A stretch of DNA of 64,000 nucleotides, from assembly GCF_000511955.1 (NCBI RefSeq), contig NZ_AZSU01000001.1, forward strand, positions 98,596 to 162,595, written 5' to 3'. Numbering within the stretch: position 1 is the first letter of the stretch; every line of letters begins with the position of its first letter. This DNA comes from [Clostridium] ultunense DSM 10521. Lineage in GTDB: Bacteria > Bacillota > Clostridia > Tissierellales > Tepidimicrobiaceae. Below the pieces are notes generated by a model. The model made no database searches. It saw nothing but the letters and a program-made list of their open reading frames with translations, and was not told the DNA's origin. Both the position numbers and the translations under genes were made by a program. This document shows positions 55,451 to 64,000 of the stretch, in pieces.

Positions 55451-56107
55451 CTATTCTATAGGATATTCAGCCACCAACTCCCCTAATGCAAAAAATCTCT
55501 TTCCCGTTTTTGATGAAAAATAACAGGTCATAAGTGAAATTATAGGCTTATTCCTCTCATCTGATTTATCATCTGATAACATTTCTATAGCCGTGTCAGG
55601 AACTACAACTATATCATATATGTTGTATTCATAGATTTTCTCTCCATCTGAGATATAAACCCTATTTCCTATTTCGATATCCATCAAACTTCCAAACAAT
55701 AAGTCTTTATTCTTCATATAGTGACCTGCTAAAGTGAAGTTTCCAACGCCAAAAGATTGATCCGGTTTCATAGTTGCAGCACCTATCATAAGATTAGCTT
55801 CGGATAAACCTTTCATTATAGGTAGGTTTATATCCAAATCAGGAATTAATATAGTCCCAATTACAAGTTCTTTATTAAAATCCATTGAACCTTTTATTAT
55901 AGATTTTATATCTACATCTTCTATAACAGAAAAGTCAAATTCTACTTCCAACTGGTCCTTTTGATTATTAGTTTTAATAATTTCATTAGTAATCTCTTCA
56001 TTAATTAAAGATTTACTGTGGTACTTAACTATCTGTTCCGTTATAAAAGGAGCTAATAGAAATAGAACTCCTATCATTATTAACAACACAGGTATTATCT
56101 TTTTCAT
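55451..56107 (-). CDS. Sortase (class A/D-like)
   Basis: The 218-residue sortase has an N-terminal transmembrane anchor (VLLIMIGVLFLLAPFI) and catalytic His in TLAGHYM, Cys in LMTCYFSS and a downstream Arg in KTGKRFF. It should cleave LPXTG-type signals and join the protein to the wall. ATG 56107 is preferred because GGAGG precedes it by seven bases. It faces the LPXTG and transglutaminase genes from the other strand and is the only sortase visible here, so LPKTG of the surface protein is a likely target. Confidence 0.9.
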   Translation of the reverse strand: MKKIIPVLLIMIGVLFLLAPFITEQIVKYHSKSLINEEITNEIIKTNNQKDQLEVEFDFSVIEDVDIKSIIKGSMDFNKELVIGTILIPDLDINLPIMKGLSEANLMIGAATMKPDQSFGVGNFTLAGHYMKNKDLLFGSLMDIEIGNRVYISDGEKIYEYNIYDIVVVPDTAIEMLSDDKSDERNKPIISLMTCYFSSKTGKRFFALGELVAEYPIE

Positions 56108-56299
56108 AAACATACCTCCAAAGGATTATATATAAGTTATACCCAAATACGCTAGGATCTACAAATAGGTTTTTATTCAACATTATGGGGAAATCTCCTA
56201 CAAATTACTAAAAACAACAAAAAACATATAGTATAATAGCAAAGTTTACCATGATATTAAAAACCCTATTATTTTTAATAATATATAGCGAAATTAAAT

Positions 56300-57413
56300 T
56301 ACTTTGAAGATATTGTAATTTTAGGGGGCTTTTCCTTACATTGGCATAAGGAGATGGAGATTATACTTGTGTTAAAGGGGAAAGTAAAAATTAATTTGAA
56401 TGATAAAATGTATTTGCTTAATGAAGACGATATAATATTAATAAATTGCAATGAAGCTCATGGCGTAGCTAATATGGATAAAGAAGGTACTATATTGTCA
56501 TTACAGATAAACCCTAAATTTTGTGTTGAATATTTTCCTAAATTTAATGAAAGGTTTGACCATGAAAAGCTATATACCTATTTAAATTCTCCCACTAATT
56601 TATTGACATTAAAACATCTACAAACTGAGCTTTTGGATCTTATTGACATTAATTGCAATCAATCTGGAAAAGAATGCAAACCCTACTGGAGAAGTCTAAT
56701 CTCTTTTGATAAAGCATCAGATGGGTTAAAAAAGGAATGTCAAATCCAACTAAAGGAGTTACAGATGGATATTGGGTTTGAATATATATGATTTCGTGGA
56801 ATACTAGCAGGGGATATGGTATTATCTTTAATAAAGCATTGCATAAATAGATATGGAATTGAAGAAGTTGAATCTTGGTATTTTGAAATTGGATTTGAAG
56901 AGAAGCTTCAATGTAATAAATTAAAAATAGAGGATTATTTTAAACTTTATGAAAAAGTGGTATTAGAAATAAAAAATATTTCAGAGAATATAAAAGTAGG
57001 TGGAATTTCTATTACTAGCCAAACCATTTTAGATAGTTATTATTTGGAGGAATTTTTAAAATACTGTAATCTAAATTCAGTTCCTTTAGATTTTTATCTT
57101 TTTGCAAATTTCTTATGAATATTCTTCATTAAAGGAGGAAGATAAAAAGCTTTATTATGATAGGACCCAGATTTATGGAGACTATAAATTAACTAGATAT
57201 AGCTTAAATAGAGAACATGGTTCAGTTTTTGATAAATGGATGGAGTTAGGAGCACCAGAAAATATGACGAAAGAAGAAATAGAATATCTTAATGGACAAA
57301 CATACCCCAAAATGGATGTAGAGTATTTGGAGTTAAGTGGAAGATATAACAAAAAGATTTTTTTGCCACCCCATGGTATAGAATTGTTTACCTTTAAAAA
57401 GATAACAAAATAA
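56300..57413 (+). pseudogene. Decayed AraC-GH39 fusion gene, relative of 45968-48529
   Basis: Several short frames match the AraC-GH39 protein in order. LHWHKEMEIILVLKGKVKI aligns with its residues 30-48, and YWRSLISFDKASDGLKK with about residue 350, so the whole helix-turn-helix region is missing. An in-frame TGA replaces an Arg codon in FEYI*FRG (56789). LIKHCINRYGIEEVESWYFE then continues in the same frame after another deletion. The catalytic WNEP motif has become GFEE. The last part (EYSSLKE..., YSLNREHGSVFDKW) is in a shifted frame. It has no ribosome site or start. It is therefore a multiply deleted pseudogene. Confidence 0.85.
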
Positions 57414-57475
57414 TATAGAAGTTCCTAGCCCTTATGATATACTTATCTTAACTAATATGTTAAAGGAGTGATCCA

Positions 57476-58765
57476 ATGAGTCTGCTTATTAAAAATATCA
57501 CCTTAGTACCTATGACTGGTAAAGAGGAAGTGGTAGAAAAAACAAATATTTATATTGAAGGAGATAAAATAATTTATATTGGTGAACTAAGGGAAGATAT
57601 AAAAGTAACTAAAACCATAGATGGACAGAACAAAGTTGCTATGCCCGGATTAATAAATGCCCATACCCATATTGGCATGTCTTTACTTAGAAATTACGCT
57701 GATGATTTACCATTACATGAGTGGTTAACTAAAAAGATATGGCCAATAGAGGCGAAGCTTACAGCAGAGGATGTTTACTGGGGCTCCCTTTTAAGCATGG
57801 TAGAGATGATTCAATCTGGAACTACTACCTTTTGTGATATGTATTTTTTTATGGATCAAGTAGGAAAAGGATTAGAGGAATCGGGAATTAGAGGAATTTT
57901 AACAAGGGGAATTATTGAAGAATCAGGAAAAGAAAAAGAAAAATTAGATGATACAAGAGAACTTTATAAAAATTGGCATGGCAAAGGTGAGGGAAGGATT
58001 AAGGTAATGGTGGCTCCTCATGCACCTTATACTTGTAGTCCTGCTTATTTAGAAGATGTAATGGACTTAGCTCACGAGTTAGATACTGGAATTCATATTC
58101 ATTTATCAGAGACAAAAAAGGAAGTAGAGGATAGTTATAAAACCTATGGGAAATCTCCTATAAAGCATGTATACGATTTAGGGTTATTTAAACTACCCAC
58201 TATAGCCGCTCATTGTGTCCATGTAGATGAATCAGATATAAAAATATTAAGGGAGAACAATGTAAGCCCAGTTAACAATCCTAGTAGTAATCTTAAGCTA
58301 GCTAGCGGATTTGCTCCTATAGATGAAATGCTTAAATTTGGAGTAAATGTTAGTTTAGGAACTGATGGCTCATCTAGTAATAATAATTTGAATATGTTTG
58401 AAGAAATCCATTTAGCATCAATTGTAAATAAGGCAGTCAATATGGATGCCGTATCTGTACCTGCCATAACTGCATTAAAAATGGCAACTATTAATGGGGC
58501 TAAAGCTCTGTTATGGGATAAGGAAATAGGATCCATTGAAATTGGGAAAAAGGCGGATGTGATATTAATCGATATGGATAAATCCCATCTTTACCCACGT
58601 CATAATATAATTTCATCTTTAGCCTATTCAGTACAGGGTTCCGATGTGGACACAGTAATTGTAGATGGAAAAATTATAATGGAAAAAAGAGAGATAAAAA
58701 CTTTAGATGTAGAAAAGATTATGTATAATGCAGAAAAAGCTGCCAAAGATTTGGTGGGCAGGTAG
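57476..58765 (+). CDS. mtaD: 5'-methylthioadenosine/S-adenosylhomocysteine deaminase
   Basis: The 429-residue amidohydrolase of the TrzN/AtzA subgroup has the metal motif [20 protein letters not shown], then [29 protein letters not shown] and [18 protein letters not shown], giving the four His, the Glu and the Asp ligand of the mononuclear site. It deaminates MTA or SAH in SAM turnover. Some members act on other adenosine or cytidine derivatives. AAGGAG precedes the ATG. A terminator ends the gene. Confidence 0.85.
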   Translation: MSLLIKNITLVPMTGKEEVVEKTNIYIEGDKIIYIGELREDIKVTKTIDGQNKVAMPGLINAHTHIGMSLLRNYADDLPLHEWLTKKIWPIEAKLTAEDVYWGSLLSMVEMIQSGTTTFCDMYFFMDQVGKGLEESGIRGILTRGIIEESGKEKEKLDDTRELYKNWHGKGEGRIKVMVAPHAPYTCSPAYLEDVMDLAHELDTGIHIHLSETKKEVEDSYKTYGKSPIKHVYDLGLFKLPTIAAHCVHVDESDIKILRENNVSPVNNPSSNLKLASGFAPIDEMLKFGVNVSLGTDGSSSNNNLNMFEEIHLASIVNKAVNMDAVSVPAITALKMATINGAKALLWDKEIGSIEIGKKADVILIDMDKSHLYPRHNIISSLAYSVQGSDVDTVIVDGKIIMEKREIKTLDVEKIMYNAEKAAKDLVGR

Positions 58766-58784
58766 ATTAGACATGGATGAAAGC

Positions 58785-58826
58785 AAAGGAGAGCCTTCGC
58801 TACCTTAAATGATGGCTCTCCTTTTT
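58785..58826 (+). terminator. Terminator after mtaD
   Basis: AAAGGAGAGCC (58785-58795) and GGCTCTCCTTT (58814-58824), 11 perfect pairs with an 18-nt loop and six T residues. Confidence 0.85.
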
Positions 58827-58906
58827 TATATTTAATAAAATGAGCCCTAATACCTTATTTATGCTAGTAGTTTTTATAGTATAATTTATATAAGGGAGGG
58901 ACCATT

Positions 58907-59509
58907 ATGGCTTTTAAAAACATAAATTTAGATGAAAATATAGTCCTTAAAAATAGGATACCTTTATTAATAGAAGATAAAGATTGGTTGAAACTGTTTG
59001 GAAACGTAAGTAATAAAGATATTCAATACCTTAAAGAGGAATTAATGGAACTTGTCAAAATTCGAAAAGAATTAGAAAAAAAGGAGCAATCCTTTCAAGA
59101 AGAAAAAACCCTTGCTATAAAAATGATTTTAGGCATATCCAATGCGGTTAATAATGAAAACAAAACCCATTCTGTTGGGTTACTAGATAAATATAAAGAA
59201 AAAATTGAAAATATAAATGAAGAATTAGATGAGATTGTCTATCAGTTAGAAACCATCCCCCAAGAGATTAGAGAATTAAATTTTAATCTATTAAAGGCTA
59301 CAGTTTACTATGGTTATAAAGAGCTCAAAGACAAAGAAAAAAAATTGAAGGAAGTTAACGATGAGTTGGATAGTATGAGAGAGAGGATTAAAATATTGAT
59401 CAATGAGAAATATGATTATGAAGAGCGAGTAAATTTAACCTATTCTTTCTTACATGGTCTATTGGGCAGTGAAGAAATTGAAAAGCTAGATGAGCAAATA
59501 CTTGATTAA
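58907..59509 (+). CDS. Coiled-coil protein of unknown function
   Basis: The 200-residue soluble protein is dominated by Lys/Glu/Leu heptad-like helices (about 35-75 and 90-180), with no signal peptide or recognised domain. A conserved-looking N-terminal patch INLDENIVLKNRIPLLIEDK precedes the coiled coil. A TATAAT lies near 58879 in the leader, and GGGAGGG precedes the ATG. The AcpS fusion gene starts 12 bases downstream, so they share a transcript. Confidence 0.75.
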   Translation: MAFKNINLDENIVLKNRIPLLIEDKDWLKLFGNVSNKDIQYLKEELMELVKIRKELEKKEQSFQEEKTLAIKMILGISNAVNNENKTHSVGLLDKYKEKIENINEELDEIVYQLETIPQEIRELNFNLLKATVYYGYKELKDKEKKLKEVNDELDSMRERIKILINEKYDYEERVNLTYSFLHGLLGSEEIEKLDEQILD

Positions 59510-59521
59510 AGGAGGCTCCTT

Positions 59522-60781
59522 ATGATTTTAGGTAATGGAGTAGATATAGTTAAAGTATCTAGAATTGAAAACTTGTTAAAGAACAAAAAAGATGGTTTTT
59601 TACACAAAGTTTTCACCCAGAATGAAATAGAGTATATTAAAAATACAGGCTGTAATCCCCAAACTATATCTGGAATTTTTGCTGCTAAAGAAGCCTTATC
59701 TAAATTATTGGGAACAGGGATAGGCAAAGTTAATTGGAAGGACATGGAGGTTTTTCATGATGAGAGAGGGAAGCCTTATGTAAAACTATACAATGAAGGG
59801 CTAAACATTTCTCAAAACCTAGGTATTGAGAATATTGAATTATCTATATCCCATGAAAAGGAATATGCCATAGCTTTTGTAATTGGGGAAGGTAAGTCTG
59901 AAAAAGTCGATGTAAAAGTTCCTGATGATATAAAGAATATTTTACCCATGAGGGAAAAGGACTCCCATAAAGGAACTTTTGGTAGGGTAGGTATAATAGC
60001 TGGCAGTAAAGGCATGGCTGGCGCTGCTTATTTAGCAACTATGGCAGCGCTCAGAAGTGGAAGTGGTTTGGTCTATGCCATAATACCAAATAGTTTAAAT
60101 GAGATCCTTTCTATAAAACTAACGGAGGCAATAATTAAATGTGTAGAAGATGAAGATGCAGGTCATTTTAATTTATATTCCTTTGATGGGTTAAAGGAAA
60201 TAATCGATGATATGGATGTATTAGCCCTTGGACCTGGCATAGGAGTAGATGAAATTAGGATTGAATTAGTCAACAAAATACTATCAACCTATGAAAAACC
60301 AATAGTGCTAGATGCAGATGGAATAAACTGTATATCCAAGGGAAATCCAGATATATTGTCAAATAGAAAAGCGGAAACAGTAATAACACCACATCCTGGT
60401 GAACTTTCGAGACTATTGAGGTTAGATATAGATACCATCCAAAAAAAACGTTTTGAATATTCTAAGATGATATCGAATAAATATAATGTAATAACAGTGC
60501 TAAAAGGTGCTAATACCCTAGTAACCAATCCAAAAGGAGATATATATATCAATTTTTCGGGTAATCCTGGAATGGCAACGGCAGGTAGTGGTGATTTGTT
60601 AACAGGAATCATAGCTAGCTTTATAGGTCAGGGAATAACTTCCTATGAAGCAGCAGTATTGGGGGTATATTGTCATGGGATAGCTGGGGATCTTGCAAAG
60701 ATGGATAAAGGAGAATATGGAATGATTTCCAGGGACATATTGGATAATATACCTTATAGCATTAAAAGGTTGGAATGGTAG
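59522..60781 (+). CDS. Fusion of holo-ACP synthase and NAD(P)H-hydrate dehydratase
   Basis: The 419-residue protein has AcpS at about 1-125 (GNGVDIVKVSRIENLL with the metal Asp, then GIFAAKEALSKLLGTGIG) and a carbohydrate-kinase-like ADP-dependent NAD(P)H-hydrate dehydratase (NnrD, YjeF C-terminal) at about 135-419 (GRVGIIAGSKGMAGAAYLA, VLDADGINCIS, TPHPGELSRLL, GNPGMATAGSGDLLTGIIA). The AcpS part loads phosphopantetheine onto acyl carrier protein, and the NnrD part repairs hydrated NAD(P)H. The epimerase domain (NnrE) usually fused to NnrD is absent. AGGAGG precedes the ATG. The acpS-NnrE/D-alr gene order is common, but the direct fusion is less so. Confidence 0.92.
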   Translation: MILGNGVDIVKVSRIENLLKNKKDGFLHKVFTQNEIEYIKNTGCNPQTISGIFAAKEALSKLLGTGIGKVNWKDMEVFHDERGKPYVKLYNEGLNISQNLGIENIELSISHEKEYAIAFVIGEGKSEKVDVKVPDDIKNILPMREKDSHKGTFGRVGIIAGSKGMAGAAYLATMAALRSGSGLVYAIIPNSLNEILSIKLTEAIIKCVEDEDAGHFNLYSFDGLKEIIDDMDVLALGPGIGVDEIRIELVNKILSTYEKPIVLDADGINCISKGNPDILSNRKAETVITPHPGELSRLLRLDIDTIQKKRFEYSKMISNKYNVITVLKGANTLVTNPKGDIYINFSGNPGMATAGSGDLLTGIIASFIGQGITSYEAAVLGVYCHGIAGDLAKMDKGEYGMISRDILDNIPYSIKRLEW

Positions 60782-60820
60782 ATATTTGATCATATCACTA
60801 TCAACTTTGTAGAAAAATAT

Positions 60821-60930
60821 TAGAAAAGCTTCTATCGAAGCGTTATTAAGGAAGCTTTTCTTGAAACTCATAACGGAAAGTTCTTTTTAATTATTATTTT
60901 ATAAGTTAGAACTTTCCTATTCGTTATAAA
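60821..60930. repeat. Repeat copy A (long form), between acpS-nnrD and alr
   Basis: TAGAAAAGCTTC (60821-60832) and GAAGCTTTTCT (60851-60861) form one hairpin. GGAAAGTTCTTTTTAA and TTAGAACTTTCC (near 60875-60917) form a second. The two ends match copy B at 43797-43850 in reverse orientation. No ORF. It may be a MITE or a duplicated double-terminator element. Confidence 0.6.
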
Positions 60931-61042
60931 AATATTCAAAAAAATTTTATTAAAAAGGAGGATTTTGTCCCTTATAGGTTGAATATATTAAGTGAAAGAG
61001 ATAATATAAGGTTATAGATTTAATAATGGTAGGGGTGGTAGG

Positions 61043-62218
61043 ATGTATACTTTAGATGAAGTAAGACCCGTCTGGGCGGAAATAAACTTAGATAATTTAG
61101 CTCATAATATGAGAGAAGTGAAGAAAAATACGAAAGAAGGTATTTTGATAGCAGCAGTTGTTAAGGCCAATGCTTATGGCCATGGCGCCATTAAATCGGC
61201 GGAGACTTTCTTAAATAATGGAGCCGATAGATTAGCAGTGGCAACTTTGTCGGAAGCCATTGAACTTAGAAAGGCAAATATAGATGCTCCTATTCTCATC
61301 TTAGGGTATACCCCGGAAAATCAATATTCTTTAGTAGTAAAACATAATGTAACCCAAACAATATACAATTATGAAAGTGCTAAATCTCTTTCGGAAGCTG
61401 CTACTACTTTGGATAAAACTAGTATTATCCATTTGAAAATCGATAGCGGAATGGGAAGGCTTGGTTTTTTACCTACAGATGAAGCTATTGAGGAGATAAT
61501 TCAAATTTCTAACCTACCAAATATAAAAGTTGAAGGCATTTTTACCCACTTTGCAACAGCGGATGAAAAGGATAAGGCTTATACTAAAATCCAATACGAA
61601 AGGTTTTCAGAAATTGTTGAAAAACTTGAAGAAAGAGGGGTTTCCATTCCTATAAAACATGTGTCCAATAGTGCAGCTATAATAGATATTCCCGAGTATA
61701 ATTTGAATATGGTTAGGGCAGGGATTATGATATATGGATTTTATCCTTCTAATGAAGTTGACAGGGATAGGATGGATTTAAAACCTGCAATGACTTTGAA
61801 GGCCAGGATTTCTAATATAAAAAGGGTTCCTAAAGATACTGGAATTAGTTACGGACAAATTTTTGTTACAGAAAAAGAGTCTAAAATTGCTACTATACCC
61901 ATAGGTTATGCTGATGGCTTTACTAGATTATTAACCTCAAAGGCTGAAGCTTTTCTAAAGGGAAAAAGGGTACCAATAGTAGGCAAAATATGTATGGACC
62001 AGTGCATGTTAGATATAACGGATTTAGAGGATGTAAGTGTAGGAGATGAAGTAGTCTTATTTGGATATGGAGGAGAAGGATATCCTCATGTAGATGAAGT
62101 TGCAGAAAAGTTAAATACCATCAATTATGAAATAGTATGTATGGTAGGAAGGAGGGTTCCTAGAGTATATATTAAAAATGGAGAGATAGTAGATGTAATA
62201 GACTATCTATTGGATTAA
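61043..62218 (+). CDS. alr: Alanine racemase
   Basis: The 391-residue PLP enzyme makes D-alanine for peptidoglycan. Lys41 (AVVKANAYGHG) binds PLP, and the catalytic Tyr sits in GISYGQIF. The motifs HLKIDSGMGRLGF, VRAGIMIYG and GKICMDQCMLDIT are intact. A GGTAGG ribosome site precedes the ATG. In Firmicutes it usually lies upstream of mazEF, as here. Confidence 0.96.
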   Translation: MYTLDEVRPVWAEINLDNLAHNMREVKKNTKEGILIAAVVKANAYGHGAIKSAETFLNNGADRLAVATLSEAIELRKANIDAPILILGYTPENQYSLVVKHNVTQTIYNYESAKSLSEAATTLDKTSIIHLKIDSGMGRLGFLPTDEAIEEIIQISNLPNIKVEGIFTHFATADEKDKAYTKIQYERFSEIVEKLEERGVSIPIKHVSNSAAIIDIPEYNLNMVRAGIMIYGFYPSNEVDRDRMDLKPAMTLKARISNIKRVPKDTGISYGQIFVTEKESKIATIPIGYADGFTRLLTSKAEAFLKGKRVPIVGKICMDQCMLDITDLEDVSVGDEVVLFGYGGEGYPHVDEVAEKLNTINYEIVCMVGRRVPRVYIKNGEIVDVIDYLLD

Positions 62219-62246
62219 CCAAATTTTGAATAAATCTATATCTATA

Positions 62247-62276
62247 TTGACACAATTAATGTAAAGAATATATAAT
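62247..62276 (+). promoter_or_regulatory. Promoter of mazEF
   Basis: TTGACA (62247-62252) and TATAAT (62271-62276) with an 18-bp spacer, about 70 bp before mazE. Confidence 0.7.
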
Positions 62277-62347
62277 TGATATATGTTATTTTGGCTGGGC
62301 TTATTTTTAGGTTTTAAGGGAAACATTTGCTTGGGGGTGCAAACTTA

Positions 62348-62629
62348 ATGGCTGAAACTAAAAGGATTATGGTTAGTTTACCAAATAGTTTATTAGAAGA
62401 GGTGGACTTTATTGTCTCTATGGAAAAGAAAAATAGAAGTGAGTTTGTTAAGGAAGCTATGAAATTGTATATTCGTGAAAAGAGACGGCTGGAAGTTTCT
62501 CAAAAACTAAAGGATGGATATGTGGAAATGAGTAAAATTAATTTAGCTCTTGCTGAAATAGGTTTTGAACAGGATATGGTAGAACTAAATATATATGAAA
62601 CAAAGCTTACTGGGTGTGAAAAAATGTGA
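62348..62629 (+). CDS. mazE: Antitoxin MazE/EndoAI
   Basis: The 93-residue ribbon-helix-helix protein starts [20 protein letters not shown] with a RHH fold of EndoAI type ([39 protein letters not shown]), and a C-terminal tail that wraps the toxin. ATG 62348 is chosen; a longer frame begins at TTG 62327 without a ribosome site. It ends with the ATGTGA overlap with mazF. It neutralises MazF and represses the operon. Confidence 0.9.
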   Translation: MAETKRIMVSLPNSLLEEVDFIVSMEKKNRSEFVKEAMKLYIREKRRLEVSQKLKDGYVEMSKINLALAEIGFEQDMVELNIYETKLTGCEKM

Positions 62630-62976
62630 ACGTAAAAAGAGGAGATGTTTTTTATGCTGACTTGAGTCCAGTTGTTGGCTCTGAACAAGGAGGGGTAAGG
62701 CCTGTTCTTGTTATTCAAAACGATATAGGTAACAAGTATAGCCCTACTATCATTGTAGCGGCTATTACATCTCAAATCAATAAAGCAAAGCTGCCTACTC
62801 ATGTAGAAATCAGTGCTCCAGAATATGGCCTACCTAAAGATTCTGTAGTCTTATTAGAACAGGTGAGAACCATCGATAAAAAAAGACTTAGGGAAAAGAT
62901 AGGAAGATTCAATGATGAAATGATGGAAAAGGTAGATGATTGTTTAAAAATAAGTTTAGGATTAATAGATTTATAA
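62626..62976 (+). CDS. mazF: mRNA interferase toxin MazF/EndoA
   Basis: The 116-residue endoribonuclease starts with GTG (62626) overlapping the mazE stop. [33 protein letters not shown]-type motifs ([27 protein letters not shown]) and catalytic residues Arg in VRPV and Thr in AAITSQ match EndoA. B. subtilis EndoA cuts at UACAU; the same specificity here is likely by homology. A terminator follows. The pair closes a canonical alr-mazEF unit, although mazEF has its own promoter. Confidence 0.94.
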   Translation: MNVKRGDVFYADLSPVVGSEQGGVRPVLVIQNDIGNKYSPTIIVAAITSQINKAKLPTHVEISAPEYGLPKDSVVLLEQVRTIDKKRLREKIGRFNDEMMEKVDDCLKISLGLIDL

Positions 62977-63010
62977 AAATAAGCATTAATTAAATATGCT
63001 TATTTTTTTA
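62977..63010 (+). terminator. Terminator of mazEF
   Basis: AAATAAGCAT (62977-62986) and ATGCTTATTT (62996-63005) with a 9-nt loop, followed by T residues. Confidence 0.85.
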
Positions 63011-63091
63011 ATTTCTTTAAAAGGATAAGGAATTATAGTATAATCAAATGAAGAAGTGATAGTATTTTAAATAGAAAGTAGGTGTTTCAAT

Positions 63092-63868
63092 TTGCCAAAT
63101 AGAGAGGACATTACCTATGTATGTAAGTTAAGCAGTGAACTTACGGAAATAGAAAAAGAAGGATTCGTCGAAGTATTTAATATAGTTTTCCATACCAAGT
63201 ATAATTTAGAATGGTTTAATTGGAAGTATATAGATAATATATACGGAGATTCATATATAGTTTTAGCTTATGATGGAGAAAATATAATAGGTATAAGAGT
63301 TTTCTGGAGAAATGATATAGAGGGGTATCTGTGCTATCAACCATGTGATACTGCAGTCTTAGAGAGCTATAGGGGGAAGGGCATATTTACAAAATCTAGT
63401 CTAATAGCTTTAGAAAAAACAAAAGGAGCTTTCATCTATAATTTTCCCAATGAAAATTCTTTACCTGGAAATCTAAAATTAGGCTGGGAAATAAATAAAT
63501 TGTCCTATTTAAAATTCGTATTTAAAAAGAGTAAATTGAAAGACGAAACTCAATATATTGACGATGATTATCTAGTTTGGAGGTTTACAAAATCTCCAAT
63601 TAAAAGATATCATTATTGTGAAAAAGATGGGGAGTCCTACTTATTATTTAATAGAGGTAAAAATATTTATTATGTTTTAGGCAGATTTAATAGTAAATAT
63701 AATGATTGTTTTATTAAGGCGGGTTTTCCCATACTATTTACCTATACAACTAAAGAAACTTTAATTTATAAAATATTTAAGAATAGGGCAACCATAGTTT
63801 CTTTTAATAATGGAATTAAGAATTCAGATAAGATTTATATTCCTGAGTATAAGGCGGATTATTTTTAA
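63092..63868 (+). CDS. GNAT-family acetyltransferase-like protein
   Basis: The 258-residue protein starts at TTG (63092) after AGGTG. The first half has a GNAT-like core: FVEVFNIVFHTKYNLEWFNWKY, then SYIVLAYDGENIIGIRVFWRN and the acetyl-CoA loop VLESYRGKGIFTKSSLIAL. The second half has YLVWRFTKSPIKRYHYC, which resembles the second domain seen in sugar-modifying GNAT proteins (WR.......Y). The substrate is unknown. It may start a unit with the exported protein downstream (24-base gap). Confidence 0.78.
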   Translation: MPNREDITYVCKLSSELTEIEKEGFVEVFNIVFHTKYNLEWFNWKYIDNIYGDSYIVLAYDGENIIGIRVFWRNDIEGYLCYQPCDTAVLESYRGKGIFTKSSLIALEKTKGAFIYNFPNENSLPGNLKLGWEINKLSYLKFVFKKSKLKDETQYIDDDYLVWRFTKSPIKRYHYCEKDGESYLLFNRGKNIYYVLGRFNSKYNDCFIKAGFPILFTYTTKETLIYKIFKNRATIVSFNNGIKNSDKIYIPEYKADYF

Positions 63869-63891
63869 AATAGGCTAAGGAGGAAAATTAG

Positions 63892-64000
63892 ATGAGGAAG
63901 AATAAAGTTAAAAAAACCATATTGATTTTGGGACTATTATCTATTATTCTAGGCAGTAAGGTGGTTTTCTCAGAGCCAGGTTCAGAAAAAGATCCTTTAG
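63892..64000 (+). CDS. Exported protein, N-terminal fragment (runs off the window)
   Basis: A frame starts at ATG 63892 after AAGGAGG (63878-63884) and is open to the window end. MRKNKVKKTILILGLLSIIL is a signal-type start, followed by SEPGSEKDPL. This SEPGSEKDPL pattern is reminiscent of exported proteins of Clostridia that continue with a VSKSYVD-like motif, but that part is outside the window. The type of protein cannot be fixed. Confidence 0.6.
   Translation, partial: MRKNKVKKTILILGLLSIILGSKVVFSEPGSEKDPL

Noticed and set aside
1-64000. CRISPR array
   Set aside because: No series of regularly spaced identical direct repeats was seen anywhere in the window.

Overview
The window is a low-GC, tightly packed chromosome segment from a Gram-positive anaerobe. 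The gene content (Opp importer, ClpP/ClpX/Lon, rubredoxin, soluble pyrophosphatase, MazEF beside alanine racemase, YtrA-type GntR/ABC cassettes, c-di-GMP-I riboswitch, LPXTG protein with sortase) fits the Clostridia/Tissierellia part of the Firmicutes. A/T-rich codons, TTG/GTG starts with strong Shine-Dalgarno sites and TTGACA/TATAAT promoters agree. The species cannot be named from the sequence alone.

Layout. 1-667: the end of an IS1182-type transposase, two strong hairpins and a small reverse gene. 1050-7100: a five-gene oligopeptide ABC importer plus a small membrane protein. 7112-13688: tRNA-Leu and the proteostasis cluster tig-clpP-clpX-lon-engB. 13695-19674: rubredoxin, an RsbW-like ATPase, typA, cardiolipin synthase, a lipoprotein and a class IV aminotransferase. 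19756-21760: a YtrA-type regulator with an ABC transporter. 21778-25397: a putative peptide-signalling module. 25801-33504: M48 peptidase, sigma factor, a second YtrA-type regulator, LexA-controlled dinB, transketolase. 33540-34899: an IS200/IS605-like end, a cobalamin riboswitch and a two-gene uptake unit. 35179-45734: ATP-grasp ligase with a divergent Mur ligase, an ABC exporter, pyrophosphatase, thioesterase, two MATE pumps, D-aminopeptidase, DUF1893. 45968-57413: an AraC-GH39 fusion, a response-regulator diguanylate cyclase, a large LPXTG protein, a c-di-GMP riboswitch with a transglutaminase-like protein, a sortase and a decayed AraC-GH39 copy. 57476-64000: MTA/SAH deaminase, AcpS-NnrD fusion, alr, mazEF, GNAT protein and the start of an exported protein.

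How the genes work together. The most interesting unit is 21778-25397. A reverse-strand HTH/TPR regulator of RRNPP type overlaps, tail to tail, a 50-codon ORF encoding a PapR-like exported peptide. A lipoprotein follows that fuses an oligopeptide-binding domain to an HExxH metallopeptidase. Two near-identical palindromes with compensating base changes sit directly against the -35 box of the peptide promoter and of the lipoprotein promoter, with identical spacing down to the -10 box. This looks like a complete peptide quorum-sensing circuit, with the fusion lipoprotein as a candidate pheromone processor and receptor. A second regulatory link is a pair of matching palindromes about 10 kb apart (27933-27953 and 38017-38037), which suggests the GntR protein at 27973 also represses the ABC operon at 38059. 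A third theme is a cell-surface segment (48698-56107) in which c-di-GMP synthesis, an LPXTG protein, a c-di-GMP riboswitch and a sortase are clustered.
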